Shown here piece after piece: positions 13,858-21,561 of a stretch of DNA of 26,193 nt; position 1 is the first letter of the stretch; each line of letters begins with the position of its first letter. The notes beneath the pieces are model-generated. The model saw only the letters and a list, made by a program, of their open reading frames with translations, made no database searches and had not been told where the DNA came from. Source of the DNA: AWTP1-18 sp036518635 (GTDB lineage: Bacteria; Pseudomonadota; Gammaproteobacteria; Burkholderiales; Rhodocyclaceae); contig DATDMT010000121.1 in NCBI GenBank assembly GCA_036518635.1, positions 1-26,193 on the forward strand. The letters run 5' to 3'. The translations under genes were made by a program, and so were the position numbers.

Positions 13858-15962
13858 ACCAAGCCGCGACCATGAGCTTCGGCCAACTGTTCGCCAAGGC
13901 CAATATCAAGGCCCTGGCGGCACCGGGCCTGATCATCGTCATCCTGTCGATGATGGTGTTGCCGCTGCCGGCCTTCGTCCTCGACCTGTTCTTCAGCTTC
14001 AATATCGCCCTGGCGGTGATGGTGCTGCTGGTGGCCTTGTACACGGTCAAGCCGATGGATTTTTCGGTGTTCCCGACGGTACTGCTGGTGACCACCTTGC
14101 TGCGCCTGTCGCTGAACGTCGCCTCGACCCGGATCGTGCTGCTCGAAGGCCACACCGGCCCGGATGCGGCGGGCAAGGTGATCGAGGCCTTCGGCCACTT
14201 CCTGGTCGGCGGCAACTACACGGTGGGTATCGTCGTCTTCATCATCCTGACGGTGATCAACTTCGTCGTGATCACCAAGGGTGCCGGCCGGATCGCCGAA
14301 GTGTCGGCCCGCTTCACCCTGGATGCGATGCCCGGCAAGCAGATGGCCATCGACGCCGACTTGAACGCCGGCCTGATCGGCGAGGACGAGGCGCGCCAGC
14401 GGCGCAAGAACGTGGCCCAGGAAGCCGAGTTCTACGGTTCCATGGACGGTGCCTCGAAATTCGTCCGCGGCGACGCGGTGGCCGGCATCCTGATCCTGTT
14501 CATCAACATCATTGGCGGCCTGATCGTCGGCGTCCTGCAGCACGACATGGCAGCCGCCCAGGCGGCGAAGAACTACACCCTGCTGACCATCGGCGACGGC
14601 CTGGTGGCGCAGATTCCGGCCCTGATCATCTCCACCGCCGCCGGCCTGGTGGTGACCCGAGTCGGCGATGACGGCGTCGACGTCGGCCAGCAGTTCATCG
14701 GCCAGATCTTCGGCAATCCGATGGTGCAGATGCTGACCGCCGCGATCCTGGTGATCATGGGCGTGATCCCCGGCATGCCGCATTTCTCCTTCCTTGCCCT
14801 GGCGGCCCTGTTCGGCGGCCTGGCCTACTGGAAGATGCGCAAGCCGCCGGCATCGGCCAAGGAGGCCGAGGAAAAGGCCGCGGCCGAAGCGGCAGCGGCG
14901 GCCCCCACCGAATCGGTGGAGGCCTCCTGGTCCGATGTGGCGCCGGTGGACGTGCTCGGCCTGGAAGTCGGCTATCGCCTGATCCCGCTGGTGGACCAGG
15001 GTCAGGACGGCGAGCTGCTGAAGCGCATCCGCGGCCTGCGCAAGAAGTTCGCCCAGGAGGTCGGTTTCCTCTCGGCGCCGGTGCACATCCGCGACAACCT
15101 GGAACTGCGCCCGATCGCCTATCGCATCGTCCTCAAGGGCGTCGAGATCGGCGCCGGCGAGGCCCATGTCGGCATGTTCCTGGCGATCAACCCGGGCCGC
15201 GCCAGCGGCGTGCTGCCCGGTGCCAGCACCAAGGATCCGGCCTTCGGCCTGCCCGCCACCTGGATCGACGCCAACTTGCGCGACCAGGCCCACATCATGG
15301 GCTACACCGTGGTGGACGCCGGCACCGTGGTCGCCACCCATCTCAACCACCTGATCCTGTCCCACGCCGCCGAGCTGCTCGGCCGCCAGGAGACCCAGGC
15401 GCTGCTGGACCACATCGCCAAGGAATCGCCCAAGCTGATCGAGGATCTGGTGCCCAAGCTGCTGTCGCTGTCGACGGTGCAGCGGGTGCTGCAGAACCTG
15501 CTGGAAGAAGGCGTCACCATCCGCGACATGCGCACCATCATCGAGACCCTGGCCGAGAATGCGCCGCGCAGCCAGGACCCGACCGACCTTACCGCCCAGG
15601 TGCGGATCGCTCTCGGTCGCGCCATCATCCAGCAGCTCTATCCAGGCGGCAGCGAAATCCAGGTGATGGCCCTCGACCCGGGCCTGGAACGCATCCTCGG
15701 CCAAGCCATGCAGGGCGGCGGCCCCAGCGGCGGCGCCATCGAACCCGGCCTGGCCGACGCCCTGATGCAGGAGGCCGCCGCGGCGGCCCAGCGCCAGGAA
15801 GACATCGGCATCCCGCCGGTACTGCTGGTGCCCGGCCATCTGCGCTGGCTGTTGTCGCGCTTCCTGCGCCGCGCCATTCCACAACTCAAGGTGATCGCCA
15901 ACGGCGAAGTGCCTGATACCCGCACCATCAAGGTGACGACGATTATTGGAGCCAAGTCATGA
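13854..15962 (+). CDS. flhA: flagellar export gate protein FlhA
   Basis: A 702-residue membrane protein forming the nonameric core of the flagellar export gate, coupling proton flow to export and docking chaperones. The N-terminal half is membrane-embedded (about residues 20-330) and holds the family signature region LRLSLNVASTRIVLLEGHTG and the conserved cytoplasmic loop with RFTLDAMPGKQMAIDADL. A charged, alanine-rich linker (about 335-360) leads to the cytoplasmic ring domain. The ATG overlaps the flhB stop (13854-13857) and the gene's own stop overlaps flhF (15959-15962), so the three are translationally coupled. Length is normal for the family. Confidence 0.97.
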   Translation: MNQAATMSFGQLFAKANIKALAAPGLIIVILSMMVLPLPAFVLDLFFSFNIALAVMVLLVALYTVKPMDFSVFPTVLLVTTLLRLSLNVASTRIVLLEGHTGPDAAGKVIEAFGHFLVGGNYTVGIVVFIILTVINFVVITKGAGRIAEVSARFTLDAMPGKQMAIDADLNAGLIGEDEARQRRKNVAQEAEFYGSMDGASKFVRGDAVAGILILFINIIGGLIVGVLQHDMAAAQAAKNYTLLTIGDGLVAQIPALIISTAAGLVVTRVGDDGVDVGQQFIGQIFGNPMVQMLTAAILVIMGVIPGMPHFSFLALAALFGGLAYWKMRKPPASAKEAEEKAAAEAAAAAPTESVEASWSDVAPVDVLGLEVGYRLIPLVDQGQDGELLKRIRGLRKKFAQEVGFLSAPVHIRDNLELRPIAYRIVLKGVEIGAGEAHVGMFLAINPGRASGVLPGASTKDPAFGLPATWIDANLRDQAHIMGYTVVDAGTVVATHLNHLILSHAAELLGRQETQALLDHIAKESPKLIEDLVPKLLSLSTVQRVLQNLLEEGVTIRDMRTIIETLAENAPRSQDPTDLTAQVRIALGRAIIQQLYPGGSEIQVMALDPGLERILGQAMQGGGPSGGAIEPGLADALMQEAAAAAQRQEDIGIPPVLLVPGHLRWLLSRFLRRAIPQLKVIANGEVPDTRTIKVTTIIGAKS

Positions 15963-17422
15963 CCGTTAAACGCTTCTATGCCGAGACCGCCCGCGAATGC
16001 CTGCGGCGGGTAAAGGATGAGCTGGGGCCCGATGCCATCGTCGTTTCCAACCGGGCGGTGGAAGGCGGCGTGGAAATCACCGCGATGTCCGCCGACAGCC
16101 TCGACGCCCTGTCCGGCCAGGTGGCCGAACCGGCCCGCGCCATCGGCAACGGCCTGGCTTCGGTGGCCGCCTCTTCCTCGCTGGCGCCGCAGACCAGCGC
16201 GCCGGTGATCAGCGACGACGATTACACCGTCAGCCTCTCCTCCCGCGTCGGCAAGGCGCCGGCCTTCCGCCCCTGGACGCCGGGCGAAGCCGTGGCTCCC
16301 GCTCCCGCGCCGGAAAAGCGCCGCCTGCGGCCGCTGCCGCCGCGCACTCCGGCTGCGGCGGCGCCGAGCGCCGCCCAGGTGGCCGCCACCCTGCGCGGTG
16401 TCGCCGCCGATGCACCGAGCGCCTTCGCCGCGCCGAGCGAGGTGCCGGTGGACGACGAACGTGTCGCCGGCCTGATGCGTGAGATGCAGGCGATCAAGGG
16501 CATGCTGGAACAGCAACTGGCCGGCTTCGCCTGGGGCGATCTGTCCAAGGGCTCGCCGATCCACGCCCTGCTGCTGTCCGAACTGCTCGACGCCGGTTTC
16601 TCCGGCCAACTGGCGCGTCGCCTGACCCAGGAACTACCGGCCGACACCGGCCTCGACGAAGGCCGCAAGCGTCTGATGATGGCGGTGAACCGCCGCCTGC
16701 GTACCCTCGGCAACGAGGGCGACCTGATCGACCGGGGCGGCGTCTATGCCCTGGTCGGCCCCACCGGTGTCGGCAAGACCACCACCACCGCCAAGCTGGC
16801 GGCCCGCTGCGTGGTGCGCTACGGCGCCGAGCGGGTGGCGCTGCTGACCACCGACAGCTACCGGATCGGCGCCCACGAACAATTGCGCATCTACGGCCGC
16901 ATCCTCGGCATCCCGGTGCATGTGGTGCGCGACGGCGAAGATTTGCGCAGCTCCCTGTCCGACCTGCGCGACAAGCACATGGTGTTGATCGACACCGTTG
17001 GCATGAGCCAGCGTGACCGCATGGTCGCCGACCAGGCGGCGATGCTCGCCGGTGCCGGTTCGGTACAGCGTCTGCTGTTGCTCAACGCCACCTGCCGCGG
17101 CGACACCCTCGACGACGTGATCCGCGCCTACGCTGGCGAGGACTTGGCCGGCTGCCTATTGACCAAGGTGGACGAGACCGCCTCCCTGGCCCCGGCCATC
17201 GACGCCGTGGTGCGCCACGGCCTGTTGCTGGCCTACGTCGCCAACGGTCAGCGGGTGCCGGAAGACCTGCATCTGCCGGATCGCAACTATCTGCTGCAGA
17301 AGGCTTTCAAGCAGCCCGCCGCCGGCTCCCCCCATCGCCTCAAGGAAGCCGAGGTCGGCATGATGCTGAGCCGCGCCGATGCGGCCCCGGCCCCGGGCCA
17401 GGAGGAGCGGGGCCTTGTCTGA
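15959..17422 (+). CDS. flhF: FlhF, SRP-type GTPase directing flagellar placement
   Basis: A 487-residue SIMIBI-class GTPase that sets the polar site of flagellar assembly. The N-terminal basic domain (MTVKRFYAETARECLRRVK) is typical. A variable Ala/Pro-rich region covers about residues 60-150. The NG domain carries G1 GPTGVGKT at 267-274, TTDSYRIGAHEQL, G3 DTVG from Asp345 and G4 TKVD at 402-405, all intact. FlhF implies polar rather than peritrichous flagella. Its start overlaps the flhA stop by 4 nt and its end overlaps the next gene, flhG, by 8 nt. The partner FlhG keeps the motif that activates FlhF GTPase. Confidence 0.95.
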   Translation: MTVKRFYAETARECLRRVKDELGPDAIVVSNRAVEGGVEITAMSADSLDALSGQVAEPARAIGNGLASVAASSSLAPQTSAPVISDDDYTVSLSSRVGKAPAFRPWTPGEAVAPAPAPEKRRLRPLPPRTPAAAAPSAAQVAATLRGVAADAPSAFAAPSEVPVDDERVAGLMREMQAIKGMLEQQLAGFAWGDLSKGSPIHALLLSELLDAGFSGQLARRLTQELPADTGLDEGRKRLMMAVNRRLRTLGNEGDLIDRGGVYALVGPTGVGKTTTTAKLAARCVVRYGAERVALLTTDSYRIGAHEQLRIYGRILGIPVHVVRDGEDLRSSLSDLRDKHMVLIDTVGMSQRDRMVADQAAMLAGAGSVQRLLLLNATCRGDTLDDVIRAYAGEDLAGCLLTKVDETASLAPAIDAVVRHGLLLAYVANGQRVPEDLHLPDRNYLLQKAFKQPAAGSPHRLKEAEVGMMLSRADAAPAPGQEERGLV

Positions 17423-18218
17423 TTCCCGGCGGCTTGCCGGGCGCGACCAGGCCGAAGGCTTGCGCCGCTTGTTCGGCGCCAGTTCGGTGCGCCGCGTGGC
17501 GCTGGTGTCGGCCTTGGCGAAGCCGCAACAGGCCGCCGAATTGGCGGCGCGGACCGCTCTCGGCCTGGCCGATGCCGGCCATGCCGTCACCCTGATCGAC
17601 GAATACGCCGCGCCGAATGCGCTCTCCGTCTTCGGCGTGACGCCGCAGGCCGATCTGTTCCAGGTGCTGATGGGCGATTGCGCCGCGCGCCAGGCGGTGT
17701 TCCATCCCTCACCGCTGATCCGCCTGGTGGCCGCCAGCCGTGCCGCCCGGGTGCTGGAGTACGGCGAGCACGAGCTGCGCGAGCGGATCAACGCCCTGCT
17801 GGGCGAGTTGCAACGCGATGCCTCCTACCTGCTGATCAATTGCCACTTGCGCGAGCATCGCGCGCTGTCGCCGTTGGCGATGGAAGCCCGCGACGTGGTG
17901 GTGGTGCTGGCGCCCCAGGCCGAGACGATCACCCGCGCCTATGCCCTGATCAAGCGCATCGCCGCCGATTGCGGCCAGGAGCTGTTCCATATCGCCGTGA
18001 GTCGCGCCCGCAATTTGGCCGAGGCGCGCAATGTGTACGACAACCTGGCGCGGGTGGCGAACGCGCACCTCGGCGTGCAATTGAATTTCCTCGGCCAGGC
18101 CGGCGATCATTTGGCCGATGCGCTGGTCGGTGGTTTGACCGAAAGCGCAGCGCCGCCGATGGAGCATTTCACCAGCCCGACCAGGCGCCGGGCGGCCCTT
18201 CGGGAATCGGTGGTATAG
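17415..18218 (+). CDS. flhG: FlhG/FleN-like MinD-family protein with degenerate ATPase motifs
   Basis: A 267-residue homologue of FlhG (FleN), the MinD-type ATPase that limits flagellar number. The N-terminal DQAEGLR (11-17) is the conserved helix that stimulates FlhF GTPase. The MinD-like body aligns along its length, including EARDVVVVLAPQAETITRAYALIKRI. The Walker A loop (normally GKGGVGKT) is ALAKPQQA (33-40), the DADLG element is DEYAAP (62-67), and the Walker B aspartate is Asn142. ATP binding and hydrolysis are therefore probably lost although the reading frame is intact. The start is TTG 17415 with AGGAGGAG 7 nt upstream, inside the end of flhF; an ATG at 17379 lacks such a site and would add a low-complexity arginine/proline segment. 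Confidence 0.85.
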   Translation: MSDSRRLAGRDQAEGLRRLFGASSVRRVALVSALAKPQQAAELAARTALGLADAGHAVTLIDEYAAPNALSVFGVTPQADLFQVLMGDCAARQAVFHPSPLIRLVAASRAARVLEYGEHELRERINALLGELQRDASYLLINCHLREHRALSPLAMEARDVVVVLAPQAETITRAYALIKRIAADCGQELFHIAVSRARNLAEARNVYDNLARVANAHLGVQLNFLGQAGDHLADALVGGLTESAAPPMEHFTSPTRRRAALRESVV

Positions 18219-18219
18219 T
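18211..18219 (+). promoter_or_regulatory. candidate extended -10 promoter for fliA
   Basis: TGGTATAGT at the end of flhG combines an extended -10 TGn with TATAGT (5 of 6). No -35 is apparent. It would start transcription about 25 nt before the fliA ATG, giving fliA expression apart from the upstream operon. Confidence 0.3.
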
Positions 18220-18249
18220 CTTCGCCATCCCGATCCTCACCGCATATTG

Positions 18250-19014
18250 ATGTACACCGCGCAGGGTGCGCTCGAACGCGAGCAACTCGTCCGACAATAC
18301 GCCCCCCTGGTAAAACGCATCGCCTACCACCTGATGGCGAAGCTTCCAGCGAGCGTACAACTGGAGGATCTGATCCAGAACGGCATGATCGGCTTGCTCG
18401 ATGCCCTCGGCCGTTATGAGGAAGGTCTCGGTGCGCAGTTCGAGACTTATGCGGTGCAGCGGATTCGCGGCGCCATGCTCGACGGCCTCCGTGAAAACGA
18501 TTGGCTGCCGCGCGGCGTGCGGCGCGAAATGCGCCGGGTGGAAGTGGTGATTCAACGCCTGGAACACGAAAATGGCCGCCCGCCCACCGAAAAGGAGTTG
18601 GCCGGCGCCCTCGACATGAGCCTGGAGGATTACCAGAAGCTCCTGCAAGAGGCCCGCGGCCACCAGTTGGTGTATCTGGAGGACATGAGCGATGGGGATG
18701 GCGACGACTTTCTCGAACACCATGCGGCCGGCAGTTCTCCCGATCCGCTGGCGCTGCTCGAAGACGCCAATATGCGCGCCGCTCTGGTGCGCGCCATTGC
18801 CGCCCTGCCGGAACGGGAAAAGTTGATGATGGCCCTCTACTACGAGCAGGATTTGAATCTGCGCGAAATCGGCGAGGTCATGGGCGTCACCGAATCCCGC
18901 GTCTGCCAACTGCACAGCCAGGCCATCGCCCGCCTGCGCGCCGCCATGAGCGGCGACGGCCAGCCCCTGGCCAAGCCGCGCCGCGGCCGCAAGCCGAAGG
19001 CCGCACAGGAGTAG
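18250..19014 (+). CDS. fliA: flagellar sigma factor FliA (sigma-28)
   Basis: A 254-residue sigma-70-family factor that directs RNA polymerase to late flagellar promoters and is held by FlgM, which is encoded in this same window. Region 2 (EDLIQNGMIGLLDALGRYEE and ETYAVQRIRGAMLDGLRENDW) and region 4 (LREIGEVMGVTESRVCQLH as the helix-turn-helix) are clear, with region 3 between them; there is no region 1.1. ATG 18250 is used; a TTG codon directly before it is in frame but less likely. The basic tail KPRRGRKPKA is an extension beyond region 4. It is 31 nt after flhG and 5 nt before motC. Confidence 0.96.
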   Translation: MYTAQGALEREQLVRQYAPLVKRIAYHLMAKLPASVQLEDLIQNGMIGLLDALGRYEEGLGAQFETYAVQRIRGAMLDGLRENDWLPRGVRREMRRVEVVIQRLEHENGRPPTEKELAGALDMSLEDYQKLLQEARGHQLVYLEDMSDGDGDDFLEHHAAGSSPDPLALLEDANMRAALVRAIAALPEREKLMMALYYEQDLNLREIGEVMGVTESRVCQLHSQAIARLRAAMSGDGQPLAKPRRGRKPKAAQE

Positions 19015-19019
19015 CCGCC

Positions 19020-19760
19020 ATGGATTTGATCAGCGTACTCGGCCTGGTCGTCGGTCTCACCGCCATCATCGGTGGGCAGATCTTCGAGGGCGGTCACGTC
19101 GGCTCGCTGATCCAGCCCACCGCCTTTCTCATCGTCATCGGCGGTACCCTCGGCGCGGTGCTGTTGCAAAGCCCGCTGAAGACTTTTACCGGGGGCATGT
19201 CCATGGTGCGCTGGGTGTTCTTTCCGCCGCAATTGCATGGCGAGGAAATCATCGAGCAGATCGCCCACTGGAGCCACGTCGCGCGCAAGGAAGGCCTGCT
19301 GGCCCTGGAAGCGCAGACCGAAACCCTTGACGACCCCTTTCTCCGCAAGGGCCTGCAGCTACTGGTGGACGGTGCCGAGCCGGAGCGCCTGCACGATGTG
19401 ATGGAAGTGGAGATCGGCTCCTACGAGGCCGAGTTGAAGCTCTCCGCGAAGGTCTGGGAAGCGGCCGGCGGCTACTCGCCGACCATCGGCATTCTCGGCG
19501 CGGTGATGGGCCTGATCCACGTCATGGAAAACCTCTCCGACCCGTCCAAGCTCGGTGCCGGCATCGCCGTGGCCTTCGTCGCCACCATCTACGGCGTCGG
19601 TGCCGCCAACCTGATTTTCCTGCCGGTGGCAAAGAAGCTGATGGCCTGCATCAGCCGCGTGGTGGCCATGCGCGAAATGTACGTGGACGGCTTGGTGGGC
19701 ATCGCCAACGGCGACAACCCGCGCATCATCGAAAGCCGCCTGCGGGGCTATCTCGTGTGA
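19020..19760 (+). CDS. motC: flagellar stator protein of the MotA/MotC type
   Basis: A 246-residue proton-channel subunit of the flagellar stator. It has four membrane helices (about residues 3-20, 32-50, 150-170 and 182-202). The cytoplasmic loop carries the ARKEGLLALE motif that includes the arginine and glutamate facing the rotor FliG, and helix 3 contains the conserved proline in SPTIGILGAVMGL. The length is closer to Pseudomonas MotC than to MotA (about 285). CAGGAG precedes the ATG by 8 nt. The next gene is its MotB-like partner. No chemotaxis genes sit between fliA and this pair, unlike in Pseudomonas. Confidence 0.92.
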   Translation: MDLISVLGLVVGLTAIIGGQIFEGGHVGSLIQPTAFLIVIGGTLGAVLLQSPLKTFTGGMSMVRWVFFPPQLHGEEIIEQIAHWSHVARKEGLLALEAQTETLDDPFLRKGLQLLVDGAEPERLHDVMEVEIGSYEAELKLSAKVWEAAGGYSPTIGILGAVMGLIHVMENLSDPSKLGAGIAVAFVATIYGVGAANLIFLPVAKKLMACISRVVAMREMYVDGLVGIANGDNPRIIESRLRGYLV

Positions 19761-19771
19761 GCGGGCAGCCC

Positions 19772-20554
19772 ATGAGCAAAAAACGCAGGGGTGAGGAAGA
19801 ACATGAAAACCATGAGCGCTGGCTAGTCTCCTACGCCGACTTCATCACCCTGCTGTTTGCGTTTTTTGTCGTCATGTACGCCATCTCCTCGGTCAACGAG
19901 GGCAAGTACCGGGTGCTCTCGGATTCGCTGACCTCGGCGTTCCGCAGCATTCCCGGCGATACCGGCGGCGCTGCGGTGGCAGTCAATCCGAACTCGCCGA
20001 CACCGGTGACGATCCCGCTCAGGAAGCCCCAGCCCGGGGTCAAGCTGGACGAGCAGACCAAGCAGAACCGGGAAAAGATTCGCAACGCCGCCAAGGACAT
20101 CAAGCAGGTGCTGGCGCCGCTGGAAGAACAGGGCCAGGTGCGAGTGACCGAGAGCGGCCGCGGCATCACCGTCGAAATCAACGCCAGCGTGCTGTTCGCG
20201 CCGGGCAGCGCCACCCTCGATCCTTTGGCGGTGCAGGTGCTGACTTCTGTCGGCGCGGTGCTGGCCAAGGGCGAGTTCCCCGTGGTGGTCGAGGGTCACA
20301 CCGACAACGTCCCGATCAGCACGCCGCTGTTTCCCTCCAACTGGGAACTGTCCGGGGTACGGGCATCCTCCGTGGTGCGCCTGTTCATCGCCACCGGCGT
20401 CGATCCGCGACGCCTGACCGCCACCGGCTTCGCCGATCAGCGGCCGATGGCCGACAACGCTACGGTCGAAGGCCGCCTGCGCAATCGCCGGGTGGCGATC
20501 ACCATCGAAGCGCAGAATCCCGATACCGCAGTGGAAGTGCCGGTCGGCCGCTAG
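19772..20554 (+). CDS. motD: flagellar stator protein of the MotB/MotD type
   Basis: A 260-residue stator subunit that anchors the motor to peptidoglycan. The single membrane helix (about residues 18-38) begins SYADFITLLFAFF and contains Asp23, the proton-carrying aspartate of MotB. An Ala/Pro-rich linker leads to an OmpA-like peptidoglycan-binding domain (about 130-250) with GHTDNVPI and NWELSGVRASSVVR. ATG 19772 gives the usual basic MSKKRRGEE start; a GTG at 19757 would overlap the motC stop and add five residues. The gene pairs with motC and is the last in its operon, facing flgN across a 118-nt gap with two hairpins. Confidence 0.93.
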   Translation: MSKKRRGEEEHENHERWLVSYADFITLLFAFFVVMYAISSVNEGKYRVLSDSLTSAFRSIPGDTGGAAVAVNPNSPTPVTIPLRKPQPGVKLDEQTKQNREKIRNAAKDIKQVLAPLEEQGQVRVTESGRGITVEINASVLFAPGSATLDPLAVQVLTSVGAVLAKGEFPVVVEGHTDNVPISTPLFPSNWELSGVRASSVVRLFIATGVDPRRLTATGFADQRPMADNATVEGRLRNRRVAITIEAQNPDTAVEVPVGR

Positions 20555-20610
20555 GGCAAGGCGCTTGAACAACGCGCCGGATGTATCGAGCGCAGCGAGC
20601 TAATTAGTAG

Positions 20611-20628
20611 CCTCCCCGCGAGGGGAGG
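20611..20628. repeat. strong GC hairpin between motD and flgN
   Basis: CCTCCCC-GCGA-GGGGAGG, perfect 7-bp stem, without a T-run on either strand. It may protect or end the convergent mRNAs by a factor-dependent route. Similar CCTCCCC/GGGGAGG elements are common between genes in betaproteobacteria, so this may be one copy of a dispersed repeat. Confidence 0.5.
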
Positions 20629-20658
20629 ATTGGAGGGGCGGGCGTGTTTATGCTTCGG

Positions 20659-20689
20659 GCTTTGATCGTGCTTTAAGCGCGACCAAAGC
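20659..20689 (-). other. long hairpin with the flgN stop codon in its loop
   Basis: Thirteen-nucleotide arms at 20659-20671 and 20677-20689 pair at 11 positions, with one extra G-U pair in the minus-strand RNA. The 5-nt loop holds the flgN TAA. There is no U-run after it. It could stabilise or end the flgM-flgN mRNA. Confidence 0.45.
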
Positions 20690-21155
20690 TCCGGCCGCTG
20701 CCGCCGATACGGGTCTGACCGTCGGGGCCGTAGAGGGCGGTGCGTTCCGCCGCTGCGCTCAAAGCCTGCAGCGCCTGCTGATTGTGGCTGAGCTTTTCGG
20801 CAATCAGCCGGCCATTCAACTCATTGCGCTGTTTGACTTCCCGCGCCTGCTCCAGCAGGGTGGTCCAGCGCTGCTGGACGTCTTTCGCACCGGGTTGGCG
20901 GGTGATCAGGGTTTCGATGCCGGCGCGGCTTTGCGGCAGGCCGGCGGCGTTGAGCAGGACGGCGCGGCGTTCGGCGATCAGGGCCAGGCGCTCGGCCAGT
21001 TGATTCTTGGTCTGCGCCACCGGTACCAGACCGTCGGCATCGCCGGCCACCAGGGCGGCTTCTTCTTGCTTGAGGATTTTCAGGAAATCACCGAGGACCG
21101 CGATTTCCTCGTCCAGCAGGCCCTGCAGGGGACTGGCGGGGCGCGGCTGATTCAC
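20673..21155 (-). CDS. flgN: flagellar export chaperone FlgN
   Basis: A 160-residue cytoplasmic helical protein that keeps the hook-filament junction proteins FlgK and FlgL export-competent and delivers them to FlhA. It starts with a helix (LLDEEIAVLGDFLKILKQEEAALVAGDADGL) and continues with long amphipathic helices, as in the FlgN family; the last 25 residues (GPDGQTRIGGSGRSFGRA) are flexible. Its ATG overlaps the flgM stop by 4 nt (21152-21155), the usual flgM-flgN pairing, which is what fixes the assignment of this otherwise variable protein. Confidence 0.88.
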   Translation of the reverse strand: MNQPRPASPLQGLLDEEIAVLGDFLKILKQEEAALVAGDADGLVPVAQTKNQLAERLALIAERRAVLLNAAGLPQSRAGIETLITRQPGAKDVQQRWTTLLEQAREVKQRNELNGRLIAEKLSHNQQALQALSAAAERTALYGPDGQTRIGGSGRSFGRA

Positions 21156-21460
21156 GCGCCGCGGCGCCCGTTGAGCATTTGCCGAACGCTATCGACCAGG
21201 CCGTCGGCGATCTTTTCCGGATCGATCTTGAAACGGCCTTCGGCGATGGCCTGCTTGATCTCGGCCACCCGCTTGCTATCCACCACCGGGGTATTCGACA
21301 GCACCCCCTCCATCCCGGCGATCTGCGCGCCAAGGCTGGAAACCTGAACTTCGGACGCAGCCGGGCTCGGCTGGCTGGCTGCCGGAGCGGCGCGACTGGT
21401 GCCGCCGCTACTGCCGTAGCTGCCGCCCAGGGGGGTGACGGGGGTGTTGGTGATCTTCAC
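21152..21460 (-). CDS. flgM: anti-sigma-28 factor FlgM
   Basis: A 102-residue FlgM. The N-terminal half is Ser/Gly/Pro/Ala-rich and disordered. The C-terminal half has the FliA-binding helices (SKRVAEIKQAIAEGRFKIDPEKIADGLVDSVRQML). It blocks FliA until it is exported through the finished hook. The start is a GTG at 21460 with AAAAGGAT a few nt upstream; a nearby ATG is out of frame. It is followed by flgN with a 4-nt overlap and preceded by a sigma-28-like promoter, so FliA would drive its own antagonist. Confidence 0.92.
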   Translation of the reverse strand: MKITNTPVTPLGGSYGSSGGTSRAAPAASQPSPAASEVQVSSLGAQIAGMEGVLSNTPVVDSKRVAEIKQAIAEGRFKIDPEKIADGLVDSVRQMLNGRRGA

Positions 21461-21496
21461 GGCGACATCCTTTTCGCTTTGAGCGCTATGTCCGTG

Positions 21497-21523
21497 CTAA
21501 CGGCCGCGGGAGCGGAAACTTGA
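21497..21523 (-). promoter_or_regulatory. sigma-28 (FliA) promoter of flgM-flgN
   Basis: On the minus strand TCAAGTTT, 11 nt, GCCGTTAG. Against the enterobacterial consensus TAAAGTTT-N11-GCCGATAA it matches 7 of 8 and 6 of 8 with exact spacing. Transcription would start about 30 nt before the flgM GTG. Confidence 0.7.
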
Positions 21524-21561
21524 GCCGATTTTAGACCTATCCACCTGTTCTGCAGGGGAAA

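Noticed and set aside
13746..15884. A 712-codon open frame on the minus strand across flhA and the end of flhB
   Set aside because: It is antisense to two certain genes, has His/Gln/Gly-rich composition with no domain, and is the expected shadow of GC-rich codon use.
17415..18218. Frameshift or sequencing error as the cause of the missing FlhG ATPase motifs
   Set aside because: Homology to MinD-type FlhG continues in one frame on both sides of each altered motif, so the residues are substituted and not frame-shifted.
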